Shown here piece by piece: positions 16,609 through 24,937 of a stretch of DNA of 64,000 nt. Origin of the DNA: Agromyces protaetiae (lineage in GTDB: Bacteria; Actinomycetota; Actinomycetes; Actinomycetales; Microbacteriaceae); assembly GCF_030866785.1 (NCBI RefSeq), contig NZ_CP133018.1, forward strand, positions 1,364,001 to 1,428,000, written 5' to 3'. The translations under genes were made by a program, and so were the position numbers. Numbering within the stretch: position 1 is the first letter of the stretch; each line of letters begins with the position of its first letter. The notes beneath the pieces are model-generated. The model was given only the letters and a program-made list of their open reading frames with translations, had not been told where the DNA came from and searched no databases.

Positions 16609-18251
16609 CGGAGATCCTTCTCTGCGCGAGCGGCGGGGCCGTCGGCGGCGGGGAGCCAGATCAGGGTCCATCGGCCGAGCGGAGGCAGGGCGAACGCCAG
16701 ATGCTCCTGGCCGGCGCTGAGGGCATCGGCCTGCGCGGCCGTCCCGGCGTCGCGGCCGAGGAGGGGGCGAAGCTCGGGGCCGTCGGGACTCGCCGACCAC
16801 ACGCCCACCGGTGCGAGGCCCGTGGCGACCTTCACCGTGGCGCCCTCGAGCGGCGCGACGGGAGGCTTGGCGCGATCCCACTCGGTCTCCTCGAGACCGA
16901 GCAGGTTGACCACGTGGACCACGTGCGAGCCGTCTCCGGTGCGGAAGACCCGCACCCAGACCGAGTCGGCAGCGGCCTTCGTCGAGACGGTGTGACCCGC
17001 TGCGTCGATCACGATGTCTTCGTTGATCCCGCCCGTGTAGAACTCCGTGACGTCGTGCACGTCGGGCGCCAGCAGGACGTCGCCGTACCTCACGAGGAAG
17101 TCGTACCAGGGCACGAGGGCGTCGACGGCCGCGGGTTCGAGCTCGGCGTTGCGCGGGTAGTAGGGATCGGTGAGGGCATGGGAGTTGTCGCCGAGGAGGA
17201 GGTGCGTCCCTCCGCTGGAGTAGATGGCCGCCATTGCGCATTTCGCCGCCTCGACGCCGCCGGCCGGGCCGTCGGCGAAGCAGGAGAGGTACGCGGAGAT
17301 GATCGGCGGATGCTCCGGACGCAGGGCGCGAGTGCGCGCCACGAGCTCCGCGAGGTCCTGCAGTGTGTCGTGCGGTGACCAGACCTCGATGTACGACGCA
17401 TCCTGTGCCGCGCCGGCGGTCTCGCGGGTGCCGAAGTCGTTGACGTTGTTGAACATGAACCGCGCGTCGGGTACGGCCGCCCGCACGGCCGCCAGCATGC
17501 GCACGAACGAGCGTGCCACATCGATGCGCCCGTCGGCGGTGCGTGCGAACTTGGGCCATCCGTATTGGTCGAGGTGGAAGCCGCGCAGGCGCGTGCGGTC
17601 GATCACGTCGCGCAGCTGCTGGGTGTAGTGGGCGAGCCACGCCTCGTCACCCGGGTCCACCAGCACGAGGAAGTCCTCACCGAGCCGGTAGGGGGCGCCG
17701 TCTTCTCGGCGCAGGACTGCGGCGGACCACCGGTCGACCTCGTCGGCGCCGATGGCGTACACCGCCGAGTAGCCGAGCGGCACCGTGCCTGCTTCGGAGA
17801 AGCGGGCCGCGAGCCGGTCGATCACCGCGAGGGAACGCGGCTGCCCGAGCGGATCGAGATACGGGTCCTCGGGCGGCAGCAGGGTGGAGTGGCGGTACGC
17901 CCAGTCATAGAACTGCGCGAGCGACAGGTGCAGTCGCCGGAAGAAGGTCAGCATCTCCTCGACGGGAGCGGAGTCGTCCATCTTGGTGACGAACCCGTAT
18001 CGGGGCCGGTCGAACGGGTCCTCGAGCACGTCGAAGGCGGTGCGGTGCCGTTCCGCCCCCGCCGCGTCCACGCCGGTGACGCCGTACCCTCCAACCGGCT
18101 GCGCGGGAACGATCGCAACACCGTCCTCCACCGTGACCTCGGCGACGACGTGGGCGAGGTGATGCACGCGCACGGTGCGCACCGACGGGTCGTCGACCAG
18201 GAGGCGGACGGCGTCGCCGGGGACGTGCGATGTGCGCTCGGGGATGATCAT
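16605..18251 (-). CDS. GH66 family glycoside hydrolase (dextranase-like), no signal peptide
   Basis: A 548-residue protein resembling the GH66 catalytic core of endo-dextranases and cycloisomaltooligosaccharide glucanotransferases, which act on alpha-1,6 glucan. The likely nucleophile is Asp228 in GFHLDQYGWPK and the acid/base Glu289 in YIEVWSPHD. A beta-sandwich precedes the barrel (about 1-80) and another follows. There is no signal peptide, whereas well-known dextranases are secreted, so a cytoplasmic role on imported oligosaccharides is likely. ATG 18251 follows AGGAG by eight bases. It is coupled to the GH13 gene downstream and lies 49 bases after the second permease gene. Exact product specificity is not predictable. 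Confidence 0.85.
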   Translation of the reverse strand: MIIPERTSHVPGDAVRLLVDDPSVRTVRVHHLAHVVAEVTVEDGVAIVPAQPVGGYGVTGVDAAGAERHRTAFDVLEDPFDRPRYGFVTKMDDSAPVEEMLTFFRRLHLSLAQFYDWAYRHSTLLPPEDPYLDPLGQPRSLAVIDRLAARFSEAGTVPLGYSAVYAIGADEVDRWSAAVLRREDGAPYRLGEDFLVLVDPGDEAWLAHYTQQLRDVIDRTRLRGFHLDQYGWPKFARTADGRIDVARSFVRMLAAVRAAVPDARFMFNNVNDFGTRETAGAAQDASYIEVWSPHDTLQDLAELVARTRALRPEHPPIISAYLSCFADGPAGGVEAAKCAMAAIYSSGGTHLLLGDNSHALTDPYYPRNAELEPAAVDALVPWYDFLVRYGDVLLAPDVHDVTEFYTGGINEDIVIDAAGHTVSTKAAADSVWVRVFRTGDGSHVVHVVNLLGLEETEWDRAKPPVAPLEGATVKVATGLAPVGVWSASPDGPELRPLLGRDAGTAAQADALSAGQEHLAFALPPLGRWTLIWLPAADGPAARAEKDLR

Positions 18252-18300
18252 CGGAGTGCTCCTGCGTCGCTGGTGGGGGATGCGTGCGGGGGGAAGGACA

Positions 18301-19143
18301 TCAGCTCTTGACCGCTCCTGTGGTGATGCCGGCGACGAAGAATCGCTGGAAGGTGATGTAGACGATGAGCACGGGGATGATGGCGATCGCCGACGCGGCG
18401 AAGACCAGACCCCAGCTCGTGGAGTGCTGCCCGTGGAAGAGCGCGATCGCGACGGGCAGGGTGCGTTGCGCGGGGTCGTTGATGACGGTGAGCGCCCAGA
18501 TGAACTCGTCCCAGGAGCCGAGGAACGAGAAGATCACCACCGTCGCGAGTGCCGGCTTGGAGAGCGGCAGCGCGAGATGGAAGTACCGACGCCACGCGCC
18601 GGCGCCATCCATCAGCATCGCCTCGTCGAGCTCACGCGGGATCGTCTCGAAGAACCCGCAGAGCAGGAAGGTGTTGAAGCCGAGCGCGGTGCCCACATAG
18701 AACGGCACGAGACCAGGGAGCGAGTCGAGCAGCTGCAGGTCCTTCGCGAGGATGAACTGCGGGATGATCAGCATCATGGTCGGAATCGTGAGACCGGCGA
18801 TGATGAGCGCGAACAGCAGCCGGCGGCCGGGGAAGCGGAATCGGGTGAACCCGTACGCCATCATCGACGAGAGCAGCACGATCAGGAACGTGCTCGCCGT
18901 GGCCACGAAGACGGAGTTCAGGAAGTAGAGACCGAAGTTCTCCTCGCCGAGGGCTCGCGCGTAGTTCTCGATCGTCGGTTCGGTCGGCAGCAGCTCGAAC
19001 GGGTTGCCGAGCGAGTTGGTCCGCGTCTTGAACGAGGTGGCGATCATGAACAGGAACGGGTAGACCAGCACGATCGCGAGCACCGTGAGGATCAGGTATC
19101 GCAGGGCCATGCTCACCCGGCGGCGGGTCTTGGGTGTGACCAT
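18301..19143 (-). CDS. ABC sugar transporter permease (MalG-like)
   Basis: A 280-residue inner-membrane permease with six predicted helices. The cytoplasmic EAA loop, ELDEAMLMDGAGAWRRYF, contacts the ATPase. It belongs to the CUT1 family, which imports oligosaccharides. ATG 19143 shares a base with the stop of the partner permease (TGATG), so translation is coupled; an earlier in-frame start would overlap the upstream gene. No ATPase gene lies in the operon, so a shared MsmK/MalK-type ATPase must be encoded elsewhere. Confidence 0.92.
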   Translation of the reverse strand: MVTPKTRRRVSMALRYLILTVLAIVLVYPFLFMIATSFKTRTNSLGNPFELLPTEPTIENYARALGEENFGLYFLNSVFVATASTFLIVLLSSMMAYGFTRFRFPGRRLLFALIIAGLTIPTMMLIIPQFILAKDLQLLDSLPGLVPFYVGTALGFNTFLLCGFFETIPRELDEAMLMDGAGAWRRYFHLALPLSKPALATVVIFSFLGSWDEFIWALTVINDPAQRTLPVAIALFHGQHSTSWGLVFAASAIAIIPVLIVYITFQRFFVAGITTGAVKS

Positions 19144-20090
19144 CAGAGGGCCGTCTTCCGTCGGGTCCACCAGTACTGCAGTGCCGAGAGGGCGAGCACG
19201 AGGATCGTCAGGCTGAATGAGATCGCGCTGCCGTACCCGAAGTCGAGGAACCGGAAGGCCTCCTCGTACATCATCGTCAGCGGGACCTGCGTGTCGTTCG
19301 CGCCGCCGGTGATGAGCAGCACCGAGATGAACACGTTGAAACCTCCGATGACGAGCAGGATGACGACGACCGCGAGGGCGGAGCGGATCGAGGGGAGCGA
19401 GACGTGGCGGAACCGCTGCCAGGCGTTGGCGCCGTCGAGCGCGGCGGCCTCGTGCAGCTCACGCGAGACGCCGGTCAGGGCGGCGAGGAAGATGAGCATC
19501 GCCCAGCCGAGGCCCTTCCACACGCCGAGCGCACAGATGGCGACGTACGAGGTCCATCTCTCGAGGAACCACGCGACGGGATCCTCGCGCACGCCCACGA
19601 CATCGATGAGGAGCGCGTTGGCGAGTCCGGTCTCGGCAGACGAGAAGATGAACTGGAAGAGCAGCGACACGACGACCCAGCTCGTGACGACCGGAAGATA
19701 GAAGAGCACGCGGTACGCGGTGCGGCCGGGGAGCTTCGAGTCGAGGAGGACGGCGATGCCGAGGCCGATCACGATCTGCAGCGGAACCGTCACGGCGGTG
19801 TACACGACGGCATTGACCAGCGCGATCTGCAGATCGGGGTCGCTGAAGGCCCGAACGTAGTTGTCGAGTCCGACCCAGGGGCTCTCCGCCCCGGGAACGA
19901 TGTTCCACTCGCGCAGGCTCATGAGGAACGTCTGCACGGTGGGGTAGAGCATGACGAGCGCGTAGAGGGCGAAGCCCGGGAGCACGAAGGCGTATCCGGC
20001 CCAGGCGATGCGACGGCCGCCGGCAGGGGCGAGGACCCGGCGCGCCGGGAGCGCGCGCGTGCGCGCTCCCGGCTCTCGGACAGTCGTCAT
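19143..20090 (-). CDS. ABC sugar transporter permease (MalF-like)
   Basis: A 315-residue CUT1-type permease, partner of the downstream MalG-like protein. It has about six membrane helices after a basic N-terminus, and an EAA motif RELHEAAALDGANAWQRF. It starts four bases after the stop of the binding-lipoprotein gene and ends in a TGATG overlap with the next gene. The complex would import the alpha-glucan oligosaccharides handled by the GH66 and GH13 enzymes. Confidence 0.92.
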   Translation of the reverse strand: MTTVREPGARTRALPARRVLAPAGGRRIAWAGYAFVLPGFALYALVMLYPTVQTFLMSLREWNIVPGAESPWVGLDNYVRAFSDPDLQIALVNAVVYTAVTVPLQIVIGLGIAVLLDSKLPGRTAYRVLFYLPVVTSWVVVSLLFQFIFSSAETGLANALLIDVVGVREDPVAWFLERWTSYVAICALGVWKGLGWAMLIFLAALTGVSRELHEAAALDGANAWQRFRHVSLPSIRSALAVVVILLVIGGFNVFISVLLITGGANDTQVPLTMMYEEAFRFLDFGYGSAISFSLTILVLALSALQYWWTRRKTAL

Positions 20091-20094
20091 CGGA

Positions 20095-21411
20095 TCAGTT
20101 CGCGTAGTCGGCGAGCAGCTCGTCGGTCTGTTCCGCCACCGTGTCGAGGGCTTCCTCGACCGTCTTCTCGCCGCGGAGGGCCAAACGGATCTCGTCCTGC
20201 AGCAGCGTGTCGATGCGTGACCAGGCCGGTGTCGCAGGGCGGTTCTTGGCGGTCTCGAGCTGCGCGAGGAACTGCTCGTAGTAGGCGTTCAGTTCGACGA
20301 GCTGGGGGGCGACATCGGTGAGCACGGAGATCTGGCCGATCTTCGAGAATTCGATCTGTGCCCATTCGCTGAGCAGGAAGCGCATGAACTCCGCGGCCGC
20401 CGCCTTGTTCTTCGACGACTTCGTCAGCACGATGTCCTCGCCACCCACGACGCTGATGCTGCCGCCCGCGCCGGCCGGCACCGGCGCCGCGTTGAGCTCG
20501 AAGTCCGGATACTGCGAGCCGAAGATGGGCCACATCCAGGGGCCGTCGAGGATCGTGGCGTAGGCGCCCTGAGCGAGCCCGTCGCTGGTGGACAGTCCGC
20601 CGGAGTCACCGAGCACCGTGTCGGGCATGAATCCCTGCGTGTAGAGATCGACGAAGGTCTGCACGCCGGCGATGGATGCCTCGCTGTTGATGTAGCCCGA
20701 AGCCACCGTCACGTCCTCGTCGGTGATATCGCCGCCGGCGCTCCAGATCCACGGGAGGACGTTCCAGCCCCCGGCGCCGTTGTCGGCGAAGGCGTAGATG
20801 TCCTTCGCCTTGAGCGCCGCGCCGACCTCCATCAGCTCGTCGACCGTCTCCGGCGGTGCGTCGACGCCCGCCGCGGCCAGCGCCTCGGCGTTGTAGAGCT
20901 GGACGCGTGTGTTCGTGTCGAGCGGAAGCCCGTAGTACTCGCCCTGCCAGCGGTTGGTCGCGAGCATGCCCGGGTACGTGCGATCGGCGATCTCCTGGAA
21001 GTCGGGCATCTCGGTGCTCAGCGGCACGAGGACGCCCAGGTCTGCGAGCTCGGGGACCCACGCGAGGTCGGCGCGGACGAGGTCGGGAAGCACGTCACCG
21101 GCGACGGCCGTGACGAGCTTCTGGTGCAGTTCGTCGTGGGGCACGGCGACGTCCTGGACCTCCACGTCGGGGTAGGTCTCGTTGAACTTCGGGATGATCA
21201 CGTCGCGCAGGGTCGAGACCTCGGTCGAGTCCACGCCGTACGCGTGCCAGAACGTGACCGTGCCGGAGATGTTGGTGTCGCCCGGTTCGCCGATGCCGTC
21301 GGCGGAGGTGCCGGCGTCGGCCGACGTGCAGGCGGCCAGGCCGGCGGACGCGAGCGCGAGTGCGCCGACGACGCTGAGGGCGCGCACCCACTTCGGAGTG
21401 GGACGGGACAT
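20095..21411 (-). CDS. ABC sugar-binding lipoprotein
   Basis: A 438-residue extracytoplasmic solute-binding protein (family 1, MalE-like). The signal peptide ends in a lipobox, LAAC, with Cys28 as the lipidated residue, followed by a Ser/Asp-rich linker and the start of the fold (SGTVTFWHAYG). ATG 21411 follows GGAGG. It is first in the operon, behind a good promoter (TTGACG at 21490-21485, 16 bases, TATAGA at 21468-21463 on the minus strand) that overlaps a candidate ROK operator. The ligand is inferred from the linked enzymes to be isomalto-oligosaccharide or panose-like glucan. Confidence 0.92.
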   Translation of the reverse strand: MSRPTPKWVRALSVVGALALASAGLAACTSADAGTSADGIGEPGDTNISGTVTFWHAYGVDSTEVSTLRDVIIPKFNETYPDVEVQDVAVPHDELHQKLVTAVAGDVLPDLVRADLAWVPELADLGVLVPLSTEMPDFQEIADRTYPGMLATNRWQGEYYGLPLDTNTRVQLYNAEALAAAGVDAPPETVDELMEVGAALKAKDIYAFADNGAGGWNVLPWIWSAGGDITDEDVTVASGYINSEASIAGVQTFVDLYTQGFMPDTVLGDSGGLSTSDGLAQGAYATILDGPWMWPIFGSQYPDFELNAAPVPAGAGGSISVVGGEDIVLTKSSKNKAAAAEFMRFLLSEWAQIEFSKIGQISVLTDVAPQLVELNAYYEQFLAQLETAKNRPATPAWSRIDTLLQDEIRLALRGEKTVEEALDTVAEQTDELLADYAN

Positions 21412-21457
21412 GATGACCTCCATTGGTCCAGTGATGATCGGGGTGCTGCGTGCGTAA

Positions 21458-21526
21458 ATAGATCTATAGCAAAACAAATACAGCCGTCAATAGTGTGTTT
21501 TGCGCGGTGTGGCGCAATAATAAGGT
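21458..21526. promoter_or_regulatory. Divergent promoter/operator region of the isomaltose regulon
   Basis: An AT-rich island between the binding-protein and ROK genes. The minus-strand promoter is TTGACG (21485-21490) and TATAGA (21463-21468), spaced 16. An inverted repeat GCAAAACA (21469-21476) / TGTTTTGC (21496-21503) has its left arm exactly between these two elements, which suits repression. A 10-base palindrome ATAGATCTAT (21458-21467) covers the -10. On the plus strand TTGCGC (21500-21505) and TAAGGT (21521-21526) could drive the regulator. Confidence 0.65.
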
Positions 21527-21561
21527 TCGCCATGCAACTAAAGGGCGGAGAAAGGGGCGTC

Positions 21562-22716
21562 ATGCCGACGAAGCAGCGGGCCTGGTCCTCAGCCGATGCG
21601 TCCCTGCCCGTGGCGATCGAGGTGCTGCGTCGCGGCCCGATCTCGCGCGCGGAGCTCGCACGCCGTCTCCAGCTCACGCGCGGGTCGCTCAGCCGTCTCA
21701 GCGCCCCGCTGCTGCAGTCGGGGATCCTCCGCGAGGTCGGCGAGCACAACGACGGCCGAGTCGGACGTCCCACGCAGCTCCTCGACGTGGACGCCGACGC
21801 CTCGACGTTCGTCGGCATCAAGCTGCGCGAGAACGAGGTGATCGTCGCCCTGACGAATCTCCGCGGGCACATCCTCAGGTCGAACACCGCGGCGCTGACC
21901 GCAGGCGACCCCGAGAGCGTCGTCGCCATCATCGCGGAGCAGGTGCGGGTCGTCGCCGCCGAGACGCCCCCGAGCGCGATCGGCATCGGGATCGGCGCAC
22001 TCATCCGCGACCGCGCCGACGTCGTCAGTGCGCCGTTCCTCGGATGGCGGGACGTTCCGCTCGCCAGGCTCGTGAGCGATGCGACGGGCATCCCCACCCT
22101 GATCGACAACGACGTGCTCGCGTTCACCGAGTACGAGCACTGGTTCGGAGAGGGCCGCGACGACGAACGATTCGCGGTGGTCTCACTCGGTTCGGGCACC
22201 GGATTCGGCCTGGTCGCCAACGGAGCGCTCGTCACCGCCAGCGACTACGGGATCGGCCTGGTCGGCCACTGGCCGCTCGACCCCGCGGGTCCGATGTGTC
22301 CCGACGGGCACCGCGGCTGCGCGATGAGCCTGCTCGACTCCGACTCCGTCGCGCGCCGCACGTCCGACGCGCTCGGCCGCCCGGTCGACTACGAGACGAC
22401 GCTGCAGCTCGCACGCGAGGGTCAGCCGGCTGCCCGGAGGATCGTCGACGAGGCCGGCCGGGGTCTCGGCCGGCTGCTGGCCGCGATCTGCAATCTCACA
22501 CTCCCGCAGCACCTGATCATCGCGGGGGAGGGTGTCGGACTCGCGCGGGTCGCGTGGGACGCCATCCACGAGGGCATCCGTGCCGACCGCGACCCGCGGG
22601 CGATCACGCCGCCCATCGTCATCACATCCGGCGACAACGCGGGATGGTGCCGAGGTGCGGCGGCGCTGGCGATCCAGGCCTACGTGCAGGGCCGTCTGCA
22701 CGACACCTCGGCCTGA
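21562..22716 (+). CDS. ROK-family transcriptional repressor
   Basis: A 384-residue regulator of the NagC/XylR type: an N-terminal winged helix (about 10-70, SRAELARRLQLTRGSLSRL) and a sugar-kinase-like ligand domain. The phosphate loop (SLGSGTGFG) and the catalytic-type Asp (IDNDV) are kept. The zinc motif, usually CxCGxxGCxE, reads CPDGHRGCAM, so the second Cys and the final Glu are replaced. Start ATG 21562 follows GGAGAAAGG; ATG 21532 is an alternative close behind TAAGGT. Being divergent from the uptake operon, with a dyad between, it most likely represses that operon until its sugar ligand appears. Confidence 0.9.
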   Translation: MPTKQRAWSSADASLPVAIEVLRRGPISRAELARRLQLTRGSLSRLSAPLLQSGILREVGEHNDGRVGRPTQLLDVDADASTFVGIKLRENEVIVALTNLRGHILRSNTAALTAGDPESVVAIIAEQVRVVAAETPPSAIGIGIGALIRDRADVVSAPFLGWRDVPLARLVSDATGIPTLIDNDVLAFTEYEHWFGEGRDDERFAVVSLGSGTGFGLVANGALVTASDYGIGLVGHWPLDPAGPMCPDGHRGCAMSLLDSDSVARRTSDALGRPVDYETTLQLAREGQPAARRIVDEAGRGLGRLLAAICNLTLPQHLIIAGEGVGLARVAWDAIHEGIRADRDPRAITPPIVITSGDNAGWCRGAAALAIQAYVQGRLHDTSA

Positions 22717-22800
22717 TCCGCCGCCGGTCGCGACACGCGACGCCGAGTGTCGGCTGTGCGGCGTATTCGGGCGAGTCATCGGCCTCGGCGCCGCAGGCAC

Positions 22801-22809
22801 TGTGGATAA
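22801..22809 (-). promoter_or_regulatory. Isolated DnaA-box-like 9-mer
   Basis: TGTGGATAA is the exact complement of the consensus DnaA box TTATCCACA. It stands alone 33 bases upstream of the Tad ATPase start at 22842. A single box is not an origin; it may be chance or a regulatory site. Confidence 0.3.
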
Positions 22810-22841
22810 CTTCGCAGTGAGGCATCCGCTTCTGAAGCATC

Positions 22842-24074
22842 ATGGGGCGCATGTCCGATCCCGTCCGCAGCATCGCCGAGCGCGTCCGCGACCGTGTGCT
22901 GCGCGAGGGGGTCGATCTCGGCGGCGATGACACGCTCGCGGCCGGGTATGCGCGCGACGAGGTCCGCAGGTACAACGAAGCCGCCCTCGGCGGGCTGCAC
23001 GAGGCGCTGGGCGACGAACCGGCGGCCGAGCGAGAGGTCGTCGCCGAGCTCGCGGGCTATGGGGTGCTCCAGCCGTTCTTCGACGACCCGAACATCGAAG
23101 AGCTCTGGATCAACGGGCCACGGCGCGTGTTCGTCGCGCGCGACGGCGTGCCCGAACTGACGAACATCATGCTCACCGAGCACGAGGTGCGCGAGTTGGT
23201 CGAGCGGATGCTGCAGCACTCGGGGCGGCGCGTGGACCTCTCGTCGCCGTTCGTGGACGCGTCGCTGCCAGACGGGTCTCGGCTGCACGTCGCGATTCCC
23301 GACGTGACGAGGTCGTGGTCGGTGAACGTGCGCAAGTTCCAGCAGCGCATCCGAACGCTGCCGCAACTCGTCGAGCGCGAGGCGCTCACCCGCGAGGCCG
23401 CCGAGTTCCTCCGGATGTGCGTGCTCGCCGGAGCGAACGTCCTCGTCTCAGGTGCGACGCACACCGGCAAGACGACGATGCTCAACGCGTTGATGTCCTG
23501 CATCCGCAGTCACGAACGGGTGGTCACCGTCGAGGAGACGTTCGAGCTCGACCTCGATGTGCGCGACCTCGTGGCGATGCAGTGCCGGCAGCCCAGCTTG
23601 GAGGGTACGGGCGAAATCACGCTGCGCAGGCTCATCAAAGAGGCGCTCCGCATGCGACCCGACCGGCTCCTCGTCGGGGAGGTGCGTGAGGCCGAGAGCC
23701 TCGACCTGCTGATCGCGTTGAACTCAGGGCTCCCCGGCATGTGCACCATCCATGCGAACACCGCCGCCGACGCCCTCGCGAAGCTCTGCACCCTTCCGTT
23801 GCTGGCCGGCCGGAACATCGACGCCGCCTTCGTCGTGCCGACGGTCGCGAGCTGCATCGACGTCGTCGTCCACCTCGCGATCGACCGGCACGGCGTGCGG
23901 CGCGTCGACGAGATCTCGGTCACCACCGGCGCAGTGGTCGACGGCACGGTCGAGGCGGATCGCGTCTTCATGCGGCGCGGCGCACGGCTGCGGCCGACGA
24001 GCGCCAGGCCTGAGCGGCTCACGAAGCTGCGCGTCGCGGGGTTCGACCCCGAGATCGTCCTGGGGGGCACGTGA
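22842..24074 (+). CDS. tadA: Tad pilus assembly ATPase (CpaF/TadA)
   Basis: A 410-residue type II/IV secretion ATPase that powers Flp pilus assembly. The N-terminal domain is typical of CpaF (YGVLQPFFDDPNIEELWING). The Walker A motif reads GATHTGKTT (about 204-212; usually GGTGSGKTT), and the Walker B region is RLLVGEVREAES. ATG 22851 is an equally good start, three codons later. It heads an overlapping operon with tadB, tadC and four small pilin or pseudopilin genes. No TadZ/CpaE or prepilin peptidase gene is in the cluster. Confidence 0.9.
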   Translation: MGRMSDPVRSIAERVRDRVLREGVDLGGDDTLAAGYARDEVRRYNEAALGGLHEALGDEPAAEREVVAELAGYGVLQPFFDDPNIEELWINGPRRVFVARDGVPELTNIMLTEHEVRELVERMLQHSGRRVDLSSPFVDASLPDGSRLHVAIPDVTRSWSVNVRKFQQRIRTLPQLVEREALTREAAEFLRMCVLAGANVLVSGATHTGKTTMLNALMSCIRSHERVVTVEETFELDLDVRDLVAMQCRQPSLEGTGEITLRRLIKEALRMRPDRLLVGEVREAESLDLLIALNSGLPGMCTIHANTAADALAKLCTLPLLAGRNIDAAFVVPTVASCIDVVVHLAIDRHGVRRVDEISVTTGAVVDGTVEADRVFMRRGARLRPTSARPERLTKLRVAGFDPEIVLGGT

Positions 24075-24937
24075 GTCTCGTCCTCGGCGCCGGGCTCGGG
24101 CTCGGGCTCCTGCTCGCGATCTCTCCGATCGTCTGGCCCGCCGCGCCCGCACGGTCGGCGGCACCGCGGCGCACCCGCTTCGACACCGTGCGCGACGAGC
24201 TGCAGCTCGCCGGCCTCAGCTCGGTACCGACGAGCGTGATCGCCGTCGTTGCCGGAGTGTTCGGCGTCGCGGTCGCGGCGCTCGCGCACGCGCTGTTCGG
24301 CCTGACCGCGCTGACGTTCGTGGGAGGCGTGCTCGGGCTAGCGATCGTGCCGGCGTCCGTGCACGCCCGAGCCCGGGCGCGGCGGGCCGCGAACCGCGCG
24401 GTGTGGCCCGAGGTCGTCGACCACCTCGTCGCCTCGGTGCGCGCCGGCCTGTCGCTGCCCGACGCGCTCGCCGCGCTCGCGACACTCGGACCTGCCGCGA
24501 CGCGCGCGCCGTTCGCCGCGTTCGACGACGAGTACCGGCGCACGGGTGTCTTCGCACCCGCGCTCGATGCGCTGAAGGCTCGGCTCGCCGACCCCGTCGC
24601 CGACCGCATCCTCGAGACCGTCCGGATGGCACGCGAGGTGGGTGGCACCGAGATCACCCACGTGTTGCGAAGCCTGTCGACGTATCTCCGAGACGACGCG
24701 GCGCTGCGCGCCGAAGTGCGCTCGCGTCAATCGTGGACCCGGAACGCCGCGAAGCTCGGTGTCGCCGCGCCCTGGGTCCTCCTCGTGCTGCTCTCGACGA
24801 AACCCGAGACGCTGCAGTCGTACGACACGCCCGCGGGTACCGGCCTGCTGCTCGTCGGGCTCGCGGTGAGCGCGGTGGCGTACCGGGCCATGGTCGCCCT
24901 CGGCCGGCTCCCCGACGAGCGGCGGTGGTTTCAGTGA
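24071..24937 (+). CDS. tadB: Tad pilus inner-membrane platform protein TadB
   Basis: A 288-residue type II secretion F-like membrane protein. It has two N-terminal helices, a cytoplasmic GspF-like four-helix region (WPEVVDHLVASVRAGLSLPD) and two C-terminal helices. Its GTG start overlaps the ATPase stop (GTGA), showing coupled translation. With TadC it forms the platform on which the ATPase acts. Confidence 0.88.
   Translation: MSLVLGAGLGLGLLLAISPIVWPAAPARSAAPRRTRFDTVRDELQLAGLSSVPTSVIAVVAGVFGVAVAALAHALFGLTALTFVGGVLGLAIVPASVHARARARRAANRAVWPEVVDHLVASVRAGLSLPDALAALATLGPAATRAPFAAFDDEYRRTGVFAPALDALKARLADPVADRILETVRMAREVGGTEITHVLRSLSTYLRDDAALRAEVRSRQSWTRNAAKLGVAAPWVLLVLLSTKPETLQSYDTPAGTGLLLVGLAVSAVAYRAMVALGRLPDERRWFQ

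Noticed and set aside
22717..22841. Replication origin near the DnaA box
   Set aside because: There is only one box, with no AT-rich unwinding region and no dnaA, dnaN or parAB neighbours.
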